Assembly: GCF_017315755.1 (NCBI RefSeq)
Contig: NZ_JAFLRJ010000151.1
Coordinates: forward strand, 1 to 43,226
Length of the DNA: 43,226 nt
From: Streptomyces beijiangensis
GTDB taxonomy: Bacteria > Actinomycetota > Actinomycetes > Streptomycetales > Streptomycetaceae
Direction of reading: 5' to 3'
Positions 16,553 to 27,919 of this stretch are shown here, in pieces. Each line of letters opens with the position of its first letter. Position 1 is the stretch's first letter. The notes under the pieces are model-generated. The model saw only the letters and a list, made by a program, of their open reading frames with translations, made no database searches and was not told the origin of the DNA. The position numbers were made by a program, and so were the translations under genes.

Positions 16553-16912
16553 GTGGATCGTGTCGCGCTGCGCGGCCTCAAGGCCCGTGGGCACCATGGC
16601 GTCTTCCCCCGGGAGCGCGAGGAAGGCCAGACCTTCATCGTCGACCTGGTGCTCGGCCTCGACACCCGCCCCGCGGCGGCCGACGACGACCTGGCGAAGA
16701 CCGTGCACTACGGCGTGGTGGCCGAGGAGGTCGTGGACGTCGTCCAGGGGGAACCGGTCGACCTGATCGAGACGCTCGCCGAGCGGATCGCCCAGCAGTG
16801 CCTCAAGCACGAAGGCGTCCAGGAGGTGGAAGTGGTCGTCCACAAACCGGACGCGCCGATCACCGTCCCCTTCGACGACGTGACCATCACCATCACCCGG
16901 AGCCGCGCATGA
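16553..16912 (+). CDS. folB: Dihydroneopterin aldolase
   Basis: This 119-aa enzyme cleaves dihydroneopterin to hydroxymethyl-dihydropterin and glycolaldehyde. FolB landmarks are VALRGLKARGHHGVFPREREEG, HYGVVAEEV, the catalytic region LIETLAERIA and VHKPDAPI. GTG at 16553 is chosen with GCAGGAG ending 8-9 nt upstream; a GTG at 16544 overlaps that site and is unlikely. Length is normal for the family. The 165-bp space before it holds a 12-bp palindrome (GGCGCATGCGCC, 16510-16521), and TAGATT (16475-16480) could be part of a promoter. It overlaps folK by four bases. Confidence 0.95.
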   Translation: MDRVALRGLKARGHHGVFPREREEGQTFIVDLVLGLDTRPAAADDDLAKTVHYGVVAEEVVDVVQGEPVDLIETLAERIAQQCLKHEGVQEVEVVVHKPDAPITVPFDDVTITITRSRA

Positions 16913-17523
16913 CTGCCAGTTTGTACGGGGGCTCCCAGAGCGACCCGACGGTCCAGCCCGTGCCCGCCTCCGTGACCGAGCAGGTCGACGCCGCTGACGT
17001 GACCCTCTCCAACCCCAAACGGGCCGTGCTCTCGCTCGGCTCCAACCTGGGCAACCGTCTGGAGACCCTGCAGGGCGCGATCGACGCCCTGGAGGACACC
17101 CCCGGACTCCGGGTCAAAGCGGTCTCCCCGGTGTACGAGACGGAGCCGTGGGGCGTCGCCCCGGGCTCCCAGCCCTCCTACTTCAACGCGGTCGTGGTCG
17201 TGAAGACGACCCTGCCGCCCTCCTCGCTCCTGGAGCGCGGCCAGGCCATCGAAGAGGCCTTCGACCGGGTACGGGACGAACGCTGGGGCCCGCGCACGAT
17301 CGACGTCGACATCGTGGCGTACGCCGACGTCCTCTCCGACGACCCGGTCCTCACCCTTCCGCACCCGCGCGCCCATGAGCGGGCCTTCGTCCTGGTGCCA
17401 TGGCACGACGTGGAGCCGGAGGCCCAGCTGCCCGGCCGCGGCGCGGTGGCCGAGCTCCTGGTCGGCCTCGGCAACGAAGGCGTACTGTCCCGCCCCGATC
17501 TGGAACTCCGCCTGCCCGAGTGA
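16909..17523 (+). CDS. folK: Hydroxymethyldihydropterin pyrophosphokinase
   Basis: This 204-aa protein transfers pyrophosphate from ATP to 6-hydroxymethyl-dihydropterin, making the substrate of FolP. The kinase core starts near residue 39 (AVLSLGSNLGNRLETLQGAI), with VSPVYETEPWGV, the ERWGPRTIDVDIV signature and LPHPRAHERAFVL. The first 38 residues are an extension not needed by the fold. Its ATG overlaps the folB stop (ATGA), indicating coupled translation. The next gene (DUF3180) follows after 26 bp. Confidence 0.97.
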   Translation: MTASLYGGSQSDPTVQPVPASVTEQVDAADVTLSNPKRAVLSLGSNLGNRLETLQGAIDALEDTPGLRVKAVSPVYETEPWGVAPGSQPSYFNAVVVVKTTLPPSSLLERGQAIEEAFDRVRDERWGPRTIDVDIVAYADVLSDDPVLTLPHPRAHERAFVLVPWHDVEPEAQLPGRGAVAELLVGLGNEGVLSRPDLELRLPE

Positions 17524-17549
17524 CGTTGCCCTCTGGGAGGCATCAACCT

Positions 17550-18032
17550 GTGAAGCAACTACGACTCGGCGTACTGGCCGGCCTGTTCGTCGTGGCCGGA
17601 GTCCTGTCCTGGGCCGGCGCCCGGCTGTGGGACTCGGTGGGCACGCTGCCGAGCGTGCCGCTGGCCGCGCCGATCGTGCTGGCGCTGATCGCCGTCACCC
17701 TGCTCGCGACGGCGCTCTCGCTGCGTGCCCGGCTGCGGGCCCAGCGGGAGCGCCGGCCCGGCGCGAAGGGCGTGGAGCCGCTGATGGCGGCCCGCGCGGT
17801 GGTCTTCGGCCAGGCGAGCGCGCTGGTCGCGTCGCTGGTCTGCGGGATGTACGGCGGCACGGGCGTCTTTCTGCTCGGCCAGCTCGACGTCTCGGCCCGC
17901 CGGGACCAGGCGATCTACGCCGCCTTCTCGGTGGCCGCCGGAATCGCGGTGGTCGCGGCGGCCCTCTTCCTGGAGCGCGTGTGCAAGCTCCCCGAGGACG
18001 AGAACGACACCAGCCAGGGCGCGCCCGCCTAG
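17550..18032 (+). CDS. DUF3180 membrane protein
   Basis: This 160-aa protein has four predicted membrane helices (first LRLGVLAGLFVVAGVLSW, then LAAPIVLALIAVTLLATAL, AVVFGQASALVASLVCGMYG and IYAAFSVAAGIAVVAAALFL). DUF3180 genes follow folK in many actinobacteria, including mycobacteria. The function is unknown; transport or regulation linked to folate synthesis is only a guess from position. GTG at 17550 has GGGAGG nine bases upstream. The stop is followed by two heptameric tandem arrays before the convergent folE. Confidence 0.92.
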   Translation: MKQLRLGVLAGLFVVAGVLSWAGARLWDSVGTLPSVPLAAPIVLALIAVTLLATALSLRARLRAQRERRPGAKGVEPLMAARAVVFGQASALVASLVCGMYGGTGVFLLGQLDVSARRDQAIYAAFSVAAGIAVVAAALFLERVCKLPEDENDTSQGAPA

Positions 18033-18035
18033 GAC

Positions 18036-18077
18036 GCCCCAGGCCCCAAGCCCCAGGTCCGAGGTCCGAGGTCCGAG
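18036..18077. repeat. Two adjacent heptameric tandem arrays between convergent genes
   Basis: GCCCCAG, GCCCCAA and GCCCCAG (18036-18056) are followed directly by three copies of GTCCGAG (18057-18077). They fill the 48 bp between the DUF3180 stop and the folE stop. Confidence 0.9.
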
Positions 18078-18080
18078 GAT

Positions 18081-18686
18081 CTACCGGGCCATGATCAGGC
18101 TCATCGCCTCGGCGCGCGTCGCCGGGTGGCGCAGCTGCCCGCGCACCGCCGAGGTGATGGTCTTCGCGCCGGGCTTGCGCACCCCGCGCATCGTCATGCA
18201 CATGTGCTCGCACTCGATGACGACGATGACACCGCGCGGCTCCAGGATCTTCATCAGCGATTCGGCGACCTGGGTGGTCAGCCGCTCCTGCACCTGCGGG
18301 CGCCGGGCGTAGACGTCCACCAGCCGGGCCAGCTTCGACAGCCCCGTGATCTTGCCTTCCACGGACGGGATGTACCCGACGTGGGCGACGCCCGTGAACG
18401 GCACCAGATGGTGCTCGCAGTGGCTCTGCACCTCGATGTCCTTCACCAGGACCATCTCGTCGTGGCCGAGATCGAACGTCGTCGTCAGGACGTCCTCGGG
18501 CTTCTGGCGCAGCCCCGCGAAGAGCTCCTTGTACGCCCGTGCCACGCGCGCGGGGGTCTCCTGGAGGCCCTCGCGGTCCGGGTTCTCGCCGACCGCGATG
18601 AGAAGCTCGCGTACGGCGTTCTCCGCGCGCTTCTCGTCGAACGCGCCGATCGTGCTCTCGCCGTCCAGCGTTATCGGGTCGGTCAT
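18081..18686 (-). CDS. folE: GTP cyclohydrolase I
   Basis: This 201-aa enzyme makes dihydroneopterin triphosphate from GTP, the first step of folate synthesis. Signatures are [19 protein letters not shown], the zinc-site region [37 protein letters not shown] and [12 protein letters not shown] (further Cys ligand). Start is ATG at 18686. It is transcribed away from ftsH on the minus strand and converges with folP-folK on the plus strand. In mycobacteria these genes run in a single direction. The strong hairpin upstream (18715-18750) suggests that folE can be transcribed apart from ftsH. Confidence 0.97.
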   Translation of the reverse strand: MTDPITLDGESTIGAFDEKRAENAVRELLIAVGENPDREGLQETPARVARAYKELFAGLRQKPEDVLTTTFDLGHDEMVLVKDIEVQSHCEHHLVPFTGVAHVGYIPSVEGKITGLSKLARLVDVYARRPQVQERLTTQVAESLMKILEPRGVIVVIECEHMCMTMRGVRKPGAKTITSAVRGQLRHPATRAEAMSLIMAR

Positions 18687-18704
18687 CGGTGTGCCTCGCT
18701 CCTC

Positions 18705-18750
18705 GTCAACAAAAAGTGCAGCGCCCCCCAGGCTAGAACCTGGGGGGCGC
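18705..18750 (-). terminator. Rho-independent terminator after ftsH
   Basis: A perfect 12-bp stem (GCGCCCCCCAGG 18721-18732, with its complement at 18739-18750) surrounds the 6-nt loop CTAGAA. On the minus strand the stem is followed by TGCACTTTTTG, a T-run. It lies between the ftsH stop and the folE start. Confidence 0.9.
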
Positions 18751-18779
18751 GATGTGCATTCCGGGGCTGCCGGGGCTGA

Positions 18780-20807
<2,028 letters not shown>

Positions 20808-20810
<3 letters not shown>

Positions 20811-20843
20811 CCATACGGGGCGGACTTACGCCCCGTCCCTCCT
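20808..20843 (-). promoter_or_regulatory. ftsH Shine-Dalgarno separated from ATG by a hairpin
   Basis: Reading the minus strand: AGGAGGG, two bases, a hairpin (GGGGCG, loop TAAGTC, CGCCCC; 20834-20817), six bases, then ATG. The linear distance is 26 nt. If the 18-nt hairpin folds, the effective spacing is 8 nt, which is optimal. Confidence 0.7.
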
Positions 20844-20992
20844 GCCCGTAGGTAAATGCTGCTGTGAGTAAAGACTGTTCTTCGGACGGTACCCCAGCAT
20901 GGGCGCCCGCGACCGCCTTCCCCTGCTCCAACGGCGGGATGGCGGTGAGGGTTCCCGTTCGGGGCCTGCTCACCCGGCGGAACCGGAAAGCG

Positions 20993-21550
20993 TCACTCGC
21001 CGCCGTAAACGTGCGGGGCGAGCGTCCCGACGAACGGGAGATTGCGGTACTTCTCGGCATAGTCCAGGCCGTACCCGATGACGAACTCGTTCGGGATGTC
21101 GAAACCGATCCACTTCACGTCGATCGCGACCTTTGCGGCATCCGGCTTGCGCAGCAGGGTGCAGACCTCGAGCGAGGCCGGCTCGCGGGAGCCGAGGTTC
21201 GACAGCAGCCAGGAGAGCGTCAGACCCGAGTCGATGATGTCCTCGACGATCAGGACGTGCTTGCCCTTGATGTCGGTGTCCAGGTCCTTGAGGATCCGGA
21301 CGACACCCGAGGACTGCGTGCCCGCGCCGTAGGACGACACCGCCATCCAGTCCATCGTGACGTCGAGGGAGAGCGCACGCGCCAGGTCCGCCATCACCAT
21401 CACAGCGCCCTTGAGGACACCGACGAGCAGCACGTCCTTGCCCGCGTACTCCGCGTCGATCTTCGCGGCGAGCTCCGCCAGCTTCGCGTCGATCTCTTCC
21501 TTGGTGATGAGCACCGACTGGAGGTCGGCGCCCATGTCTTTCTGGTTCAC
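20993..21550 (-). CDS. hpt: Hypoxanthine phosphoribosyltransferase
   Basis: This is a 185-aa purine salvage enzyme that joins hypoxanthine or guanine to PRPP. It has [18 protein letters not shown], the flexible-loop SSYG at [14 protein letters not shown], the PRPP motif [14 protein letters not shown] and [21 protein letters not shown] for base binding. The start is uncertain: GTG 21550 is used, while GTG 21559 and ATG 21535 remain possible, with no clear ribosome-binding site for any. It lies between tilS and ftsH on the same strand, the order conserved across actinobacteria and many Firmicutes. Confidence 0.95.
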   Translation of the reverse strand: MNQKDMGADLQSVLITKEEIDAKLAELAAKIDAEYAGKDVLLVGVLKGAVMVMADLARALSLDVTMDWMAVSSYGAGTQSSGVVRILKDLDTDIKGKHVLIVEDIIDSGLTLSWLLSNLGSREPASLEVCTLLRKPDAAKVAIDVKWIGFDIPNEFVIGYGLDYAEKYRNLPFVGTLAPHVYGGE

Positions 21551-21663
21551 CCGGGTCACTTTCACTTGGGTGCTGGGCCTGTCCCGGCATTTCGGCCGGG
21601 GGTCCGGGGGCCCGTGACGCCAGTTTCTGGTGCCACAGTCCCCGGGAAGACACAGCGTGCGGT

Positions 21664-22707
21664 TCAGCCTTGCCGAATGACCAGTCTGCCACCCTGCCGC
21701 TGAGCCTCGACGCGGCCGGGCAGGTTGATGGCCCCCTGCCCCCGCCACCCGGTGATCAGCCGGTCCATCTCCTCGATGTGCCGGGCGAAGAGCGAGCCCG
21801 CGGGGGAACCGGCCGCGATGGCGTTGCGCCGCAACACCCGGCGCCGTACCGCGGGCGGCAGCGCGTAGAGCTTCACGCACTCCAGCTGCCCGGTCTCGTC
21901 CCGTACGGAGAGATCGGCGTCCAGGGCCCAGGCGTCCAGGGCGTCGGCATCGTCGCGGGAGAGCTGTGCGGTGCGGGCCAGGGCCTCGACCACGCCTTTG
22001 CCGAGGGATTTCTCCAGCGCGGGCAGCCCCTCGTGGCGCAGCCTGGAGCGGGTGTACGAGGGGTCCGTGTTGTGCGGGTCGTCCCAGACGGGGAGCTGCT
22101 GGATCAGACAGGCCTTGCGGGCCGTCTGGCGGTCCAGCTGGAGGAAGGGGCGGCGGTAGCGTCCGGCCGCCCCCGAGACGGCCGCCATGCCGGAGAGCGA
22201 GCGGATGCCGGAGCCGCGGGCGAGGCCGAGGAGGACCGTCTCCGCCTGGTCGTCGCGGGTGTGGCCGAGGAGGACGGCGGTCGCGCCGTGGCGCTCGGCT
22301 GCGGCATCCAGCGCGGCGTACCTCGCGTCGCGGGCGGCGGCTTCGGGGCCGCCCTCGCGGCCCACGGTCACGGCGACGGACTCGACAGGGCCGAGGTCCA
22401 TCGCGGAGAGCCGGGAGACCACCTCGGCGGCGCGGATGTCGGAGCCGTCCTGGAGGCCGTGGTCGACGGTGATGCCACCGGCCCGCACGGGCAGCTTGCG
22501 CGCCTCGAATGCGAGGGCGGAGGCGAGAGCCATGGAGTCGGCGCCGCCGGAGCACGCGACGAGCACGAGGGGCGTGGGGGGCACCTCGTGCGCGGTGGGG
22601 TGCGCCTGGGGATGGGTCGGGGGATGGTCCAGAGCTTCGTTGAGTACGTCGTTCAGTACGCGGCGAACCGCCAGGCGTATCGCTGCGACCGCAGGATGGG
22701 GACCCAT
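21664..22707 (-). CDS. tilS: tRNA(Ile)-lysidine synthetase
   Basis: This 347-aa enzyme puts lysine on C34 of the minor isoleucine tRNA so that it reads AUA. The N-type ATP pyrophosphatase motif SGGADS is at 53-58, followed by [35 protein letters not shown] and the WDDPHN / [10 protein letters not shown] motif of the TilS core. Residues before the motif include a His/Pro-rich stretch ([15 protein letters not shown]), a common actinobacterial insertion. The C-terminal domain is short, as in the shorter TilS type. ATG at 22707. Confidence 0.95.
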   Translation of the reverse strand: MGPHPAVAAIRLAVRRVLNDVLNEALDHPPTHPQAHPTAHEVPPTPLVLVACSGGADSMALASALAFEARKLPVRAGGITVDHGLQDGSDIRAAEVVSRLSAMDLGPVESVAVTVGREGGPEAAARDARYAALDAAAERHGATAVLLGHTRDDQAETVLLGLARGSGIRSLSGMAAVSGAAGRYRRPFLQLDRQTARKACLIQQLPVWDDPHNTDPSYTRSRLRHEGLPALEKSLGKGVVEALARTAQLSRDDADALDAWALDADLSVRDETGQLECVKLYALPPAVRRRVLRRNAIAAGSPAGSLFARHIEEMDRLITGWRGQGAINLPGRVEAQRQGGRLVIRQG

Positions 22708-22872
22708 GTCCGGTGCCCTTCGGTGGAGTTGGGGGGTGCACTTCCGTCACACAGAGTGCGTAGATGGTGACAGAAGCGGGCCGTTACCCGAGCATTGCAC
22801 GCCTACCCACCGGCCACGGTCCCTCAGATGGGTGATTCGAGGGGCGTTCTCCTGCCGTCGGCCGCGTCCGGG

Positions 22873-24012
22873 TCAGGAGTCTGCTTTACGGTGCACCCGC
22901 GCGATCCAGTCCGCCGGTTTGGCGATCTCCGCTTTGGTGGGGAGCGTGTTCGGGGAGGTCCAGACGCGGTTGAAGCCGTCCATGCCCACCTCGTCCACCA
23001 CGGCCCGTACGAAACGCTCGCCGTCGCGGTACTGCCGGAGCTTGGCATCGAGGCCTAGGAGCTTGCGAAGCGCCTGGTCAAGGCGGGAAGCGCCCTTGGC
23101 GCGGCGCTGCTGGAACTTCTCCCGGATCTCGTTCACGGACGGCACGACCTGCGGGCCCACACCGTCCATCACATAGTCGGCATGCCCTTCCAGAAGGGAC
23201 ATTACGGCGGTCAGCCGGCCAAGGATCTCGCGCTGGGCAGGGGTCTGGACCAGCTCGACGAGGGAGCGGCCGCCCTCGTCGTCCTCGCCCTCGGGCCTGT
23301 TGCCCGTGAGCGACTGGGCGGCCTCGCGCAGCCGCTCCAAAACGGTCATAGGGTCCACTTCGGTCTGATCCAGGAATGACTGGATCTCGCCCTCGAGGTG
23401 GTCACGCAGCCACGGCACGGCGGTGAACTGGGTGCGGTGGGTCTCCTCGTGCAGACAGACCCAGAGCCTGAAGTCATGGGGATCCACGCCCAGTTCGCGC
23501 TCGACCTGGACGATGTTGGGGGCCACCAGGAGCAGCCGTCCGCCGCCGGTCTCGGACGCGGGCAGATCGCGGGACGCGGGCGCGAAGGTCTCGTACTGCC
23601 CGAGGACCCGGGAGGCCAGGAAGGACAGCAGCATCCCCAGCTCCACACCGGTGACCTTGCCGCCGACGGCGCCGAGCACCGCCCCGCCCGCGGAGTTGCC
23701 GCGCCGTTCCTGCATCTTCTCCAGGAGCGGCTTGAGGATCTCCCGGAAGCCCGCCACATTGGCCCTGACCCAGCCGGCCCGGTCGACGACCAGGACCGGG
23801 GTGTCCTCCGGCTCCTGCCCTTCCGGGATCATCCTGGTGAAGGCGCGCACATGCTCCTCGGCCGCTTTCGCGTGCCGGCGCAGCTCCGCGACAACCGCCC
23901 GCGCCTCGTCCCGGCTCACGTCCGGACCTGGCCGCACGAAGCGGATCGCGGTCGCCACCGCGAGATTCCAGTCGACCATCCCCGATGTACCAGCACCACC
24001 GATACGCGTCAT
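22873..24012 (-). CDS. Zinc-dependent metalloprotease family protein (DUF2342)
   Basis: This 379-aa zincin of the actinobacterial DUF2342 family has the metal motif HEETH at 188-192, in CLHEETHRTQFTAVPWLRDH. The probable third ligand is in LLEGHADYVMDGVG. Landmarks are VDWNLAVATAIRFVRPGPDVSR, VELGMLLSFLASRVLGQYE and the C-terminal WTSPNTLPTKAEIAKPADWI. There is no signal peptide, so it is likely cytosolic. Substrates are unknown to me. ATG at 24012 has no ribosome-binding site but has TACGGT seven bases upstream, consistent with a leaderless transcript. It is followed on the same strand by tilS. Confidence 0.9.
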   Translation of the reverse strand: MTRIGGAGTSGMVDWNLAVATAIRFVRPGPDVSRDEARAVVAELRRHAKAAEEHVRAFTRMIPEGQEPEDTPVLVVDRAGWVRANVAGFREILKPLLEKMQERRGNSAGGAVLGAVGGKVTGVELGMLLSFLASRVLGQYETFAPASRDLPASETGGGRLLLVAPNIVQVERELGVDPHDFRLWVCLHEETHRTQFTAVPWLRDHLEGEIQSFLDQTEVDPMTVLERLREAAQSLTGNRPEGEDDEGGRSLVELVQTPAQREILGRLTAVMSLLEGHADYVMDGVGPQVVPSVNEIREKFQQRRAKGASRLDQALRKLLGLDAKLRQYRDGERFVRAVVDEVGMDGFNRVWTSPNTLPTKAEIAKPADWIARVHRKADS

Positions 24013-24087
24013 GCGGTCAACCGTACGTTGCCTTCTTGTCCTGCGGTGAGGTGTTGGGAGGCGTGGGTTGCCCTGTGGCCCGGCGGG

Positions 24088-25497
24088 TCAGGAGAGTTTC
24101 CTGGTGGCCAGTGCCGTGGCCAGCCGGTCGAGTGCGGGCTGCGCGGAGAAAGGGGATGCCGTGTCCGAAGCGAGGAAGGCGAAGGAGAGCAGCCGCCCGT
24201 CGGTCGCCACCACCGTGCCCGCCAGGGTGTTCACCCCGGTCAGGGTGCCCGTCTTGGCGCGGACCAGGCCGGTGCCAGAAGCGCTGCCCGTGTAGCGGTC
24301 GGCGAGCGTGCCGCTGAAACCGGCGATGGGCAGTCCGGTGAGGACGGGGCGCAGCTTCGGGTGGGCCTGGTCCGCGGCGCGGGCGAGGACGGTGGCGAGC
24401 AGGGCGGCGGTGACCTTGTCGTTGCGGTCGAGGCCGCTGCCGTCGGCGAACTGGGCGTCGGAGACCGGGAGTCGGAGCTTGTCCAGCTGGGCCTTGACCG
24501 CGCGTCCCGCACCTTCGAAGCTCGCCGGTTCGCCCGCGGCGAGGGCCGTCTGGCGGGCCAGAGCCTCGGCCAGGTCGTTGTCGCTGTTGGTCAGTGCGCG
24601 TTCGACGAGGGCGGAGAGCGGGTCGGAGTACGTACGGGCGACCGGGACGGAGCCGGCGGCCGGCCGGGCGGGGGCGGATCCGGGGTCCGCGGTGACGCCC
24701 CGGTCCGCGAGCATCTCCGCGAACGCACGGGCCGTGTCGCCCGCCGGGTCGCCGGTGCGCGGGGCCGGACCGTGGTCGCTGCCGTCCACGCGGCCCTCGT
24801 CCGTCATCAGGGCGACCACGGGGGCGATGTTGTTGTTGATACCGATCGGGTGGATTTCCGGGCCCTCGTAGAGCGAGGTGTCGTACGAGAGGTCCACGGA
24901 GGTGACACCGCGGTCGCGCAGGACCCGGACGGTGTCGTCGGCGAGCGCCCGCAGCCGGTCCTTGGAGAGGGTGGGGTCGCCGCCGCCGACCAGGGTGAGG
25001 TGCTTGCCGTCCGGGGTCGCGTCGACGGTCGTGGCGATGCGGTGGCCGGGGCCGAGGACCGAGAGGGCCGCGGTGGTGGTGGCGAGCTTGACGGTGGAGG
25101 CGGGGGTCATGGCGCGGTCGGCGCCGGATCCGTACAACAGCCTGCCGGTCGCGGTGTCGATCACCGCGGCGGTACGGACCGAGCCGAGCGCGGGGTCGGT
25201 CAGGAGCGGGTCGAGGGCCGCGGCGAGGGTCTGCTGTGCCGGTACGTTGGCACAGCAGACCCTCGCCGCGAGTACGCCGGGGGCGCTCGGGGCGGGCGCG
25301 GGGGCGCGGGTGCGCGCCGGGTCCGGGTGATGTGCGCCACCTACGGAGACCCGGGGGCCTGCCAACTCCCGCTCGGCCTTACGCTGACCTGAGTCCCAGG
25401 GCCCGGCCAGCGCCACCGCCCCGGTCGCGGCAAGAAGGCCGAGCACGGTGGAAACCGCTACGTACTGCCGTGTCGTGAGCGTCTTCAGCTTCGGCAT
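24088..25497 (-). CDS. dacB: D-alanyl-D-alanine carboxypeptidase/endopeptidase (PBP4 type)
   Basis: This 469-aa exported penicillin-binding protein of peptidase family S13 trims or cleaves peptidoglycan cross-links outside the cell. An N-terminal membrane anchor (YVAVSTVLGLLAATGAVAL) is followed by a Pro/Ala-rich linker. Catalytic motifs are SxxK (Ser134-T-V-Lys137), SxN in ALTNSDNDLAEAL and KTG in VRAKTGTLTG. ATG at 25497 has GAGGTG close upstream; an in-frame extension to 25548 is less likely. Between linker and catalytic domain the gene carries a perfect 22-bp inverted repeat (25219-25270), encoding ARVCCANVPAQQTLAA with two adjacent cysteines. Confidence 0.93.
   Translation of the reverse strand: MPKLKTLTTRQYVAVSTVLGLLAATGAVALAGPWDSGQRKAERELAGPRVSVGGAHHPDPARTRAPAPAPSAPGVLAARVCCANVPAQQTLAAALDPLLTDPALGSVRTAAVIDTATGRLLYGSGADRAMTPASTVKLATTTAALSVLGPGHRIATTVDATPDGKHLTLVGGGDPTLSKDRLRALADDTVRVLRDRGVTSVDLSYDTSLYEGPEIHPIGINNNIAPVVALMTDEGRVDGSDHGPAPRTGDPAGDTARAFAEMLADRGVTADPGSAPARPAAGSVPVARTYSDPLSALVERALTNSDNDLAEALARQTALAAGEPASFEGAGRAVKAQLDKLRLPVSDAQFADGSGLDRNDKVTAALLATVLARAADQAHPKLRPVLTGLPIAGFSGTLADRYTGSASGTGLVRAKTGTLTGVNTLAGTVVATDGRLLSFAFLASDTASPFSAQPALDRLATALATRKLS
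25219..25270. repeat. Perfect 22-bp inverted repeat inside dacB
   Basis: The left arm (25219-25240, core GGTCTGCTGTGCC) and the right arm (25249-25270, core GGCACAGCAGACC) are exact reverse complements over 22 bp with an 8-nt loop, GGTACGTT. It lies in the low-constraint stretch between the proline-rich linker and the catalytic domain. Confidence 0.95.
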
Positions 25498-25589
25498 CGG
25501 CACCTCGGAGCAGCCCCTTTCGCGATCACACACCTGCGTGAGGGACACTTAACCACCAGACGCTTGTGTTGATCATGGAGGAGCCACCC

Positions 25590-26084
25590 GTGGAGTTCGA
25601 CGTCACCATCGAGATCCCGAAGGGTTCGCGGAACAAGTACGAGGTGGACCACGAGACCGGCCGGATCCGCCTGGACCGTCGACTCTTCACCTCGACCAGT
25701 TACCCCGCGGACTACGGATTCGTCGAGAACACCCTGGGCGAGGACGGCGACCCGCTGGACGCCCTCGTCCTGCTGGACGAGCCGACCTTCCCCGGCTGCG
25801 TCATCAAGTGCCGCACGATCGGCATGTTCCGTATGACGGACGAGGCCGGCGGCGACGACAAGCTGCTGTGCGTCCCCGCGACGGACCCGCGCGTCGAGCA
25901 CCTGCGCGACATCCACCACGTGTCGGAGTTCGACCGCCTGGAGATCCAGCACTTCTTCGAGGTCTACAAGGACCTGGAGCCCGGCAAGTCCGTCGAGGGC
26001 GCCGACTGGGTCGGCCGTACCGAGGCCGAGGACGAGGTCAGGGCCTCCTACAAGCGCCTTGAGGCGCAGGGCGGCGCGCACTGA
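25590..26084 (+). CDS. ppa: Inorganic pyrophosphatase
   Basis: This 164-aa soluble family I pyrophosphatase pulls biosynthetic reactions forward by hydrolysing PPi. It has [34 protein letters not shown], the signature [11 protein letters not shown] (metal-binding aspartates) and [26 protein letters not shown] at 25590 is selected because GGAGGAG (25577-25583) ends six bases upstream; an ATG at 25575 would overlap that site. It diverges from dacB and is followed by a strong hairpin. Confidence 0.97.
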   Translation: MEFDVTIEIPKGSRNKYEVDHETGRIRLDRRLFTSTSYPADYGFVENTLGEDGDPLDALVLLDEPTFPGCVIKCRTIGMFRMTDEAGGDDKLLCVPATDPRVEHLRDIHHVSEFDRLEIQHFFEVYKDLEPGKSVEGADWVGRTEAEDEVRASYKRLEAQGGAH

Positions 26085-26112
26085 CGCGCTGTTGCGACTG
26101 AGCTGTTCCTTC

Positions 26113-26144
26113 GGGCGGCGTACTCCTTCGGGAGTACGCCGCCC
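26113..26144 (+). terminator. Hairpin terminator after ppa
   Basis: A perfect 14-bp stem (GGGCGGCGTACTCC at 26113-26126, complement at 26131-26144) closes a TTCG tetraloop. It lies 29 bp after the ppa stop. There is no long T-run, as is common in Streptomyces. Confidence 0.85.
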
Positions 26145-26257
26145 TTCGGCGTATCAGGAGCCGCCCGACCGGGGCAGGATGCGCAGGTCAGCGCCGTGCG
26201 GGTTGGTCATGACCGTGGTCATACTGGGCAGGCACGTGACACAGGTGAGGAGGGTTG

Positions 26258-27904
26258 GTGGCTGAGAGCGACGGTCCCGAGGACCGCAAGCCCGCGTCCG
26301 ACGAGGCGCGGAGTGCCTTTTCGGCGCCCGCCGGGGTGGGCCAGCCGAACGAGGGCGAGGCGTCCACCACCTCCGAGTTCGCCGTCCCCGCCGGGCTCGC
26401 CGCCGAGGCCTCCGCCGGACCCGAGGGGTCCGCCTTCACCCACCCGCACACGTACAGCGTCCGTGACTCCCCCACCGCCTTCACGCCGGCCCATGGCATT
26501 CCCATGATCAAGCTGGCCAAGGAGGCGCCCTGGCAGGACCGGATGCGCACGGTGCTGCGGATGCCGGTCAGCGAGCGGCCCACGCTGGAGCCCGCGCAGA
26601 AGCAGGACGACGCGGGACCCGCGGTGCCGCGCGTGCTCGACCTGACACTGCGTATCGGGGAGCTGCTGCTCGCGGGCGGCGAGGGCGCCGAGGACGTGGA
26701 GGCGGCGATGTTCGCCGTCACCCACGCGTACGGACTCGAACGCTGCGAGCCCAACGTCACCTTCACCCTGCTGTCCATCTCGCACCAGCCGTCGCTGGTC
26801 GACGACCCGGTCTCGGCGAACCGGACCGTACGGCGCCGGGGCACCGACTACACCCGGCTCGCGGCCGTCTATCACCTCATCGACGACATCACGTCGGAGG
26901 ACGTCGAGGTCTCGCTGGAGGAGGCCTACCGGGGACTCGCCGCGATCCGCAGGAACCGCCACCCCTATCCGGGCTGGGTGCTGACCGGGGCCAACGGGCT
27001 GCTGGCCGGTTCGGCGTCCGTGCTCGTCGGCGGTGGGCTGCTGGTGTTCATCGCGGCGGCCATCGGCGCGATGCTGGGCGACCGGCTCGCCTGGCTGTGC
27101 GCGGGGCGCGGGCTGCCGGAGTTCTACCAGTTCGCGGTGGCCGGGATGCCGCCCGCCGCCATGGGCGTCGCACTGGCCCTGGCCGATGTGAATGTGAGCG
27201 GCTCGGCGGTGATCACCGGTGGGCTCTTCGCACTGCTGCCGGGGCGGGCGCTGGTGGCCGGGGTGCAGGACGGGCTGACCGGGTACTACATCACGGCCTC
27301 GGCGCGGCTCCTGGAGGTCGTCTACTTCTTCATCGCGATCGTCGCGGGCGTGCTGGTCATGCTGTACGTGGGGCTCCAGCTGGGCACCGACAACCTCGAC
27401 GCGGAGGCCGCGCTGCACGTCGTATCGCGGCCCGTGGTGCAGATCCTCGCCTCGGTGGTGCTCTCCTTCGCCTTCGCGGTCCTGCTGCAGCAGGACCGCT
27501 CGACGGTGTTGCTGGTCGCCCTGAACGGGGGCGTCGCGTGGGTGATCTACGGGGCGCTGACGTACGCGGCCGGGTTCTCGCCCGTGCCCTCCACGGCTAT
27601 CGCGGCCGGGCTCGTGGGGCTCTTCGGGCAGCTGCTGTCCCGCTACCGGTACGCGTCGGCGCTGCCTTACGTGACCGCGGCGATCGGGCCGCTGCTGCCG
27701 GGCTCTGCGACGTATTTCGGGATGCTCTACATCGCCCACAACGACATGGACAAGGGGATGACGTCGCTGGCGAAGGCGGGGGCGCTGGCGCTGGCGATCG
27801 CCATCGGGGTGAATCTGGGGGGCGAGATCTCGCGGCTGTTCATGCGGGCGCCGGGGGTTGTGGGGGGTCAGCGGAGGGCCGCGAAGCGGACCCGTGGTTT
27901 CTAG
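26258..27904 (+). CDS. Threonine/serine exporter-family membrane protein (ThrE-like)
   Basis: This 548-aa protein has an acidic, disordered N-terminal region (about 1-120), the cytoplasmic ThrE-type domain and about ten membrane helices. The ThrE-type domain covers LDLTLRIGELLLAGGEGAEDVEAAM through FTLLSISHQPS. Both halves of ThrE (DUF1212 and ThrE_2) appear to be joined, as in Corynebacterium ThrE. The substrate is unverified. GTG at 26258 is preceded by GAGGAGGG; a TTG three bases earlier is possible. GGTCATGACC (26205-26214), a 10-bp palindrome, and CATACT (26217-26222) lie in the promoter region. Confidence 0.9.
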   Translation: MAESDGPEDRKPASDEARSAFSAPAGVGQPNEGEASTTSEFAVPAGLAAEASAGPEGSAFTHPHTYSVRDSPTAFTPAHGIPMIKLAKEAPWQDRMRTVLRMPVSERPTLEPAQKQDDAGPAVPRVLDLTLRIGELLLAGGEGAEDVEAAMFAVTHAYGLERCEPNVTFTLLSISHQPSLVDDPVSANRTVRRRGTDYTRLAAVYHLIDDITSEDVEVSLEEAYRGLAAIRRNRHPYPGWVLTGANGLLAGSASVLVGGGLLVFIAAAIGAMLGDRLAWLCAGRGLPEFYQFAVAGMPPAAMGVALALADVNVSGSAVITGGLFALLPGRALVAGVQDGLTGYYITASARLLEVVYFFIAIVAGVLVMLYVGLQLGTDNLDAEAALHVVSRPVVQILASVVLSFAFAVLLQQDRSTVLLVALNGGVAWVIYGALTYAAGFSPVPSTAIAAGLVGLFGQLLSRYRYASALPYVTAAIGPLLPGSATYFGMLYIAHNDMDKGMTSLAKAGALALAIAIGVNLGGEISRLFMRAPGVVGGQRRAAKRTRGF

Positions 27905-27919
27905 GGGGCGGGGTTTGCT

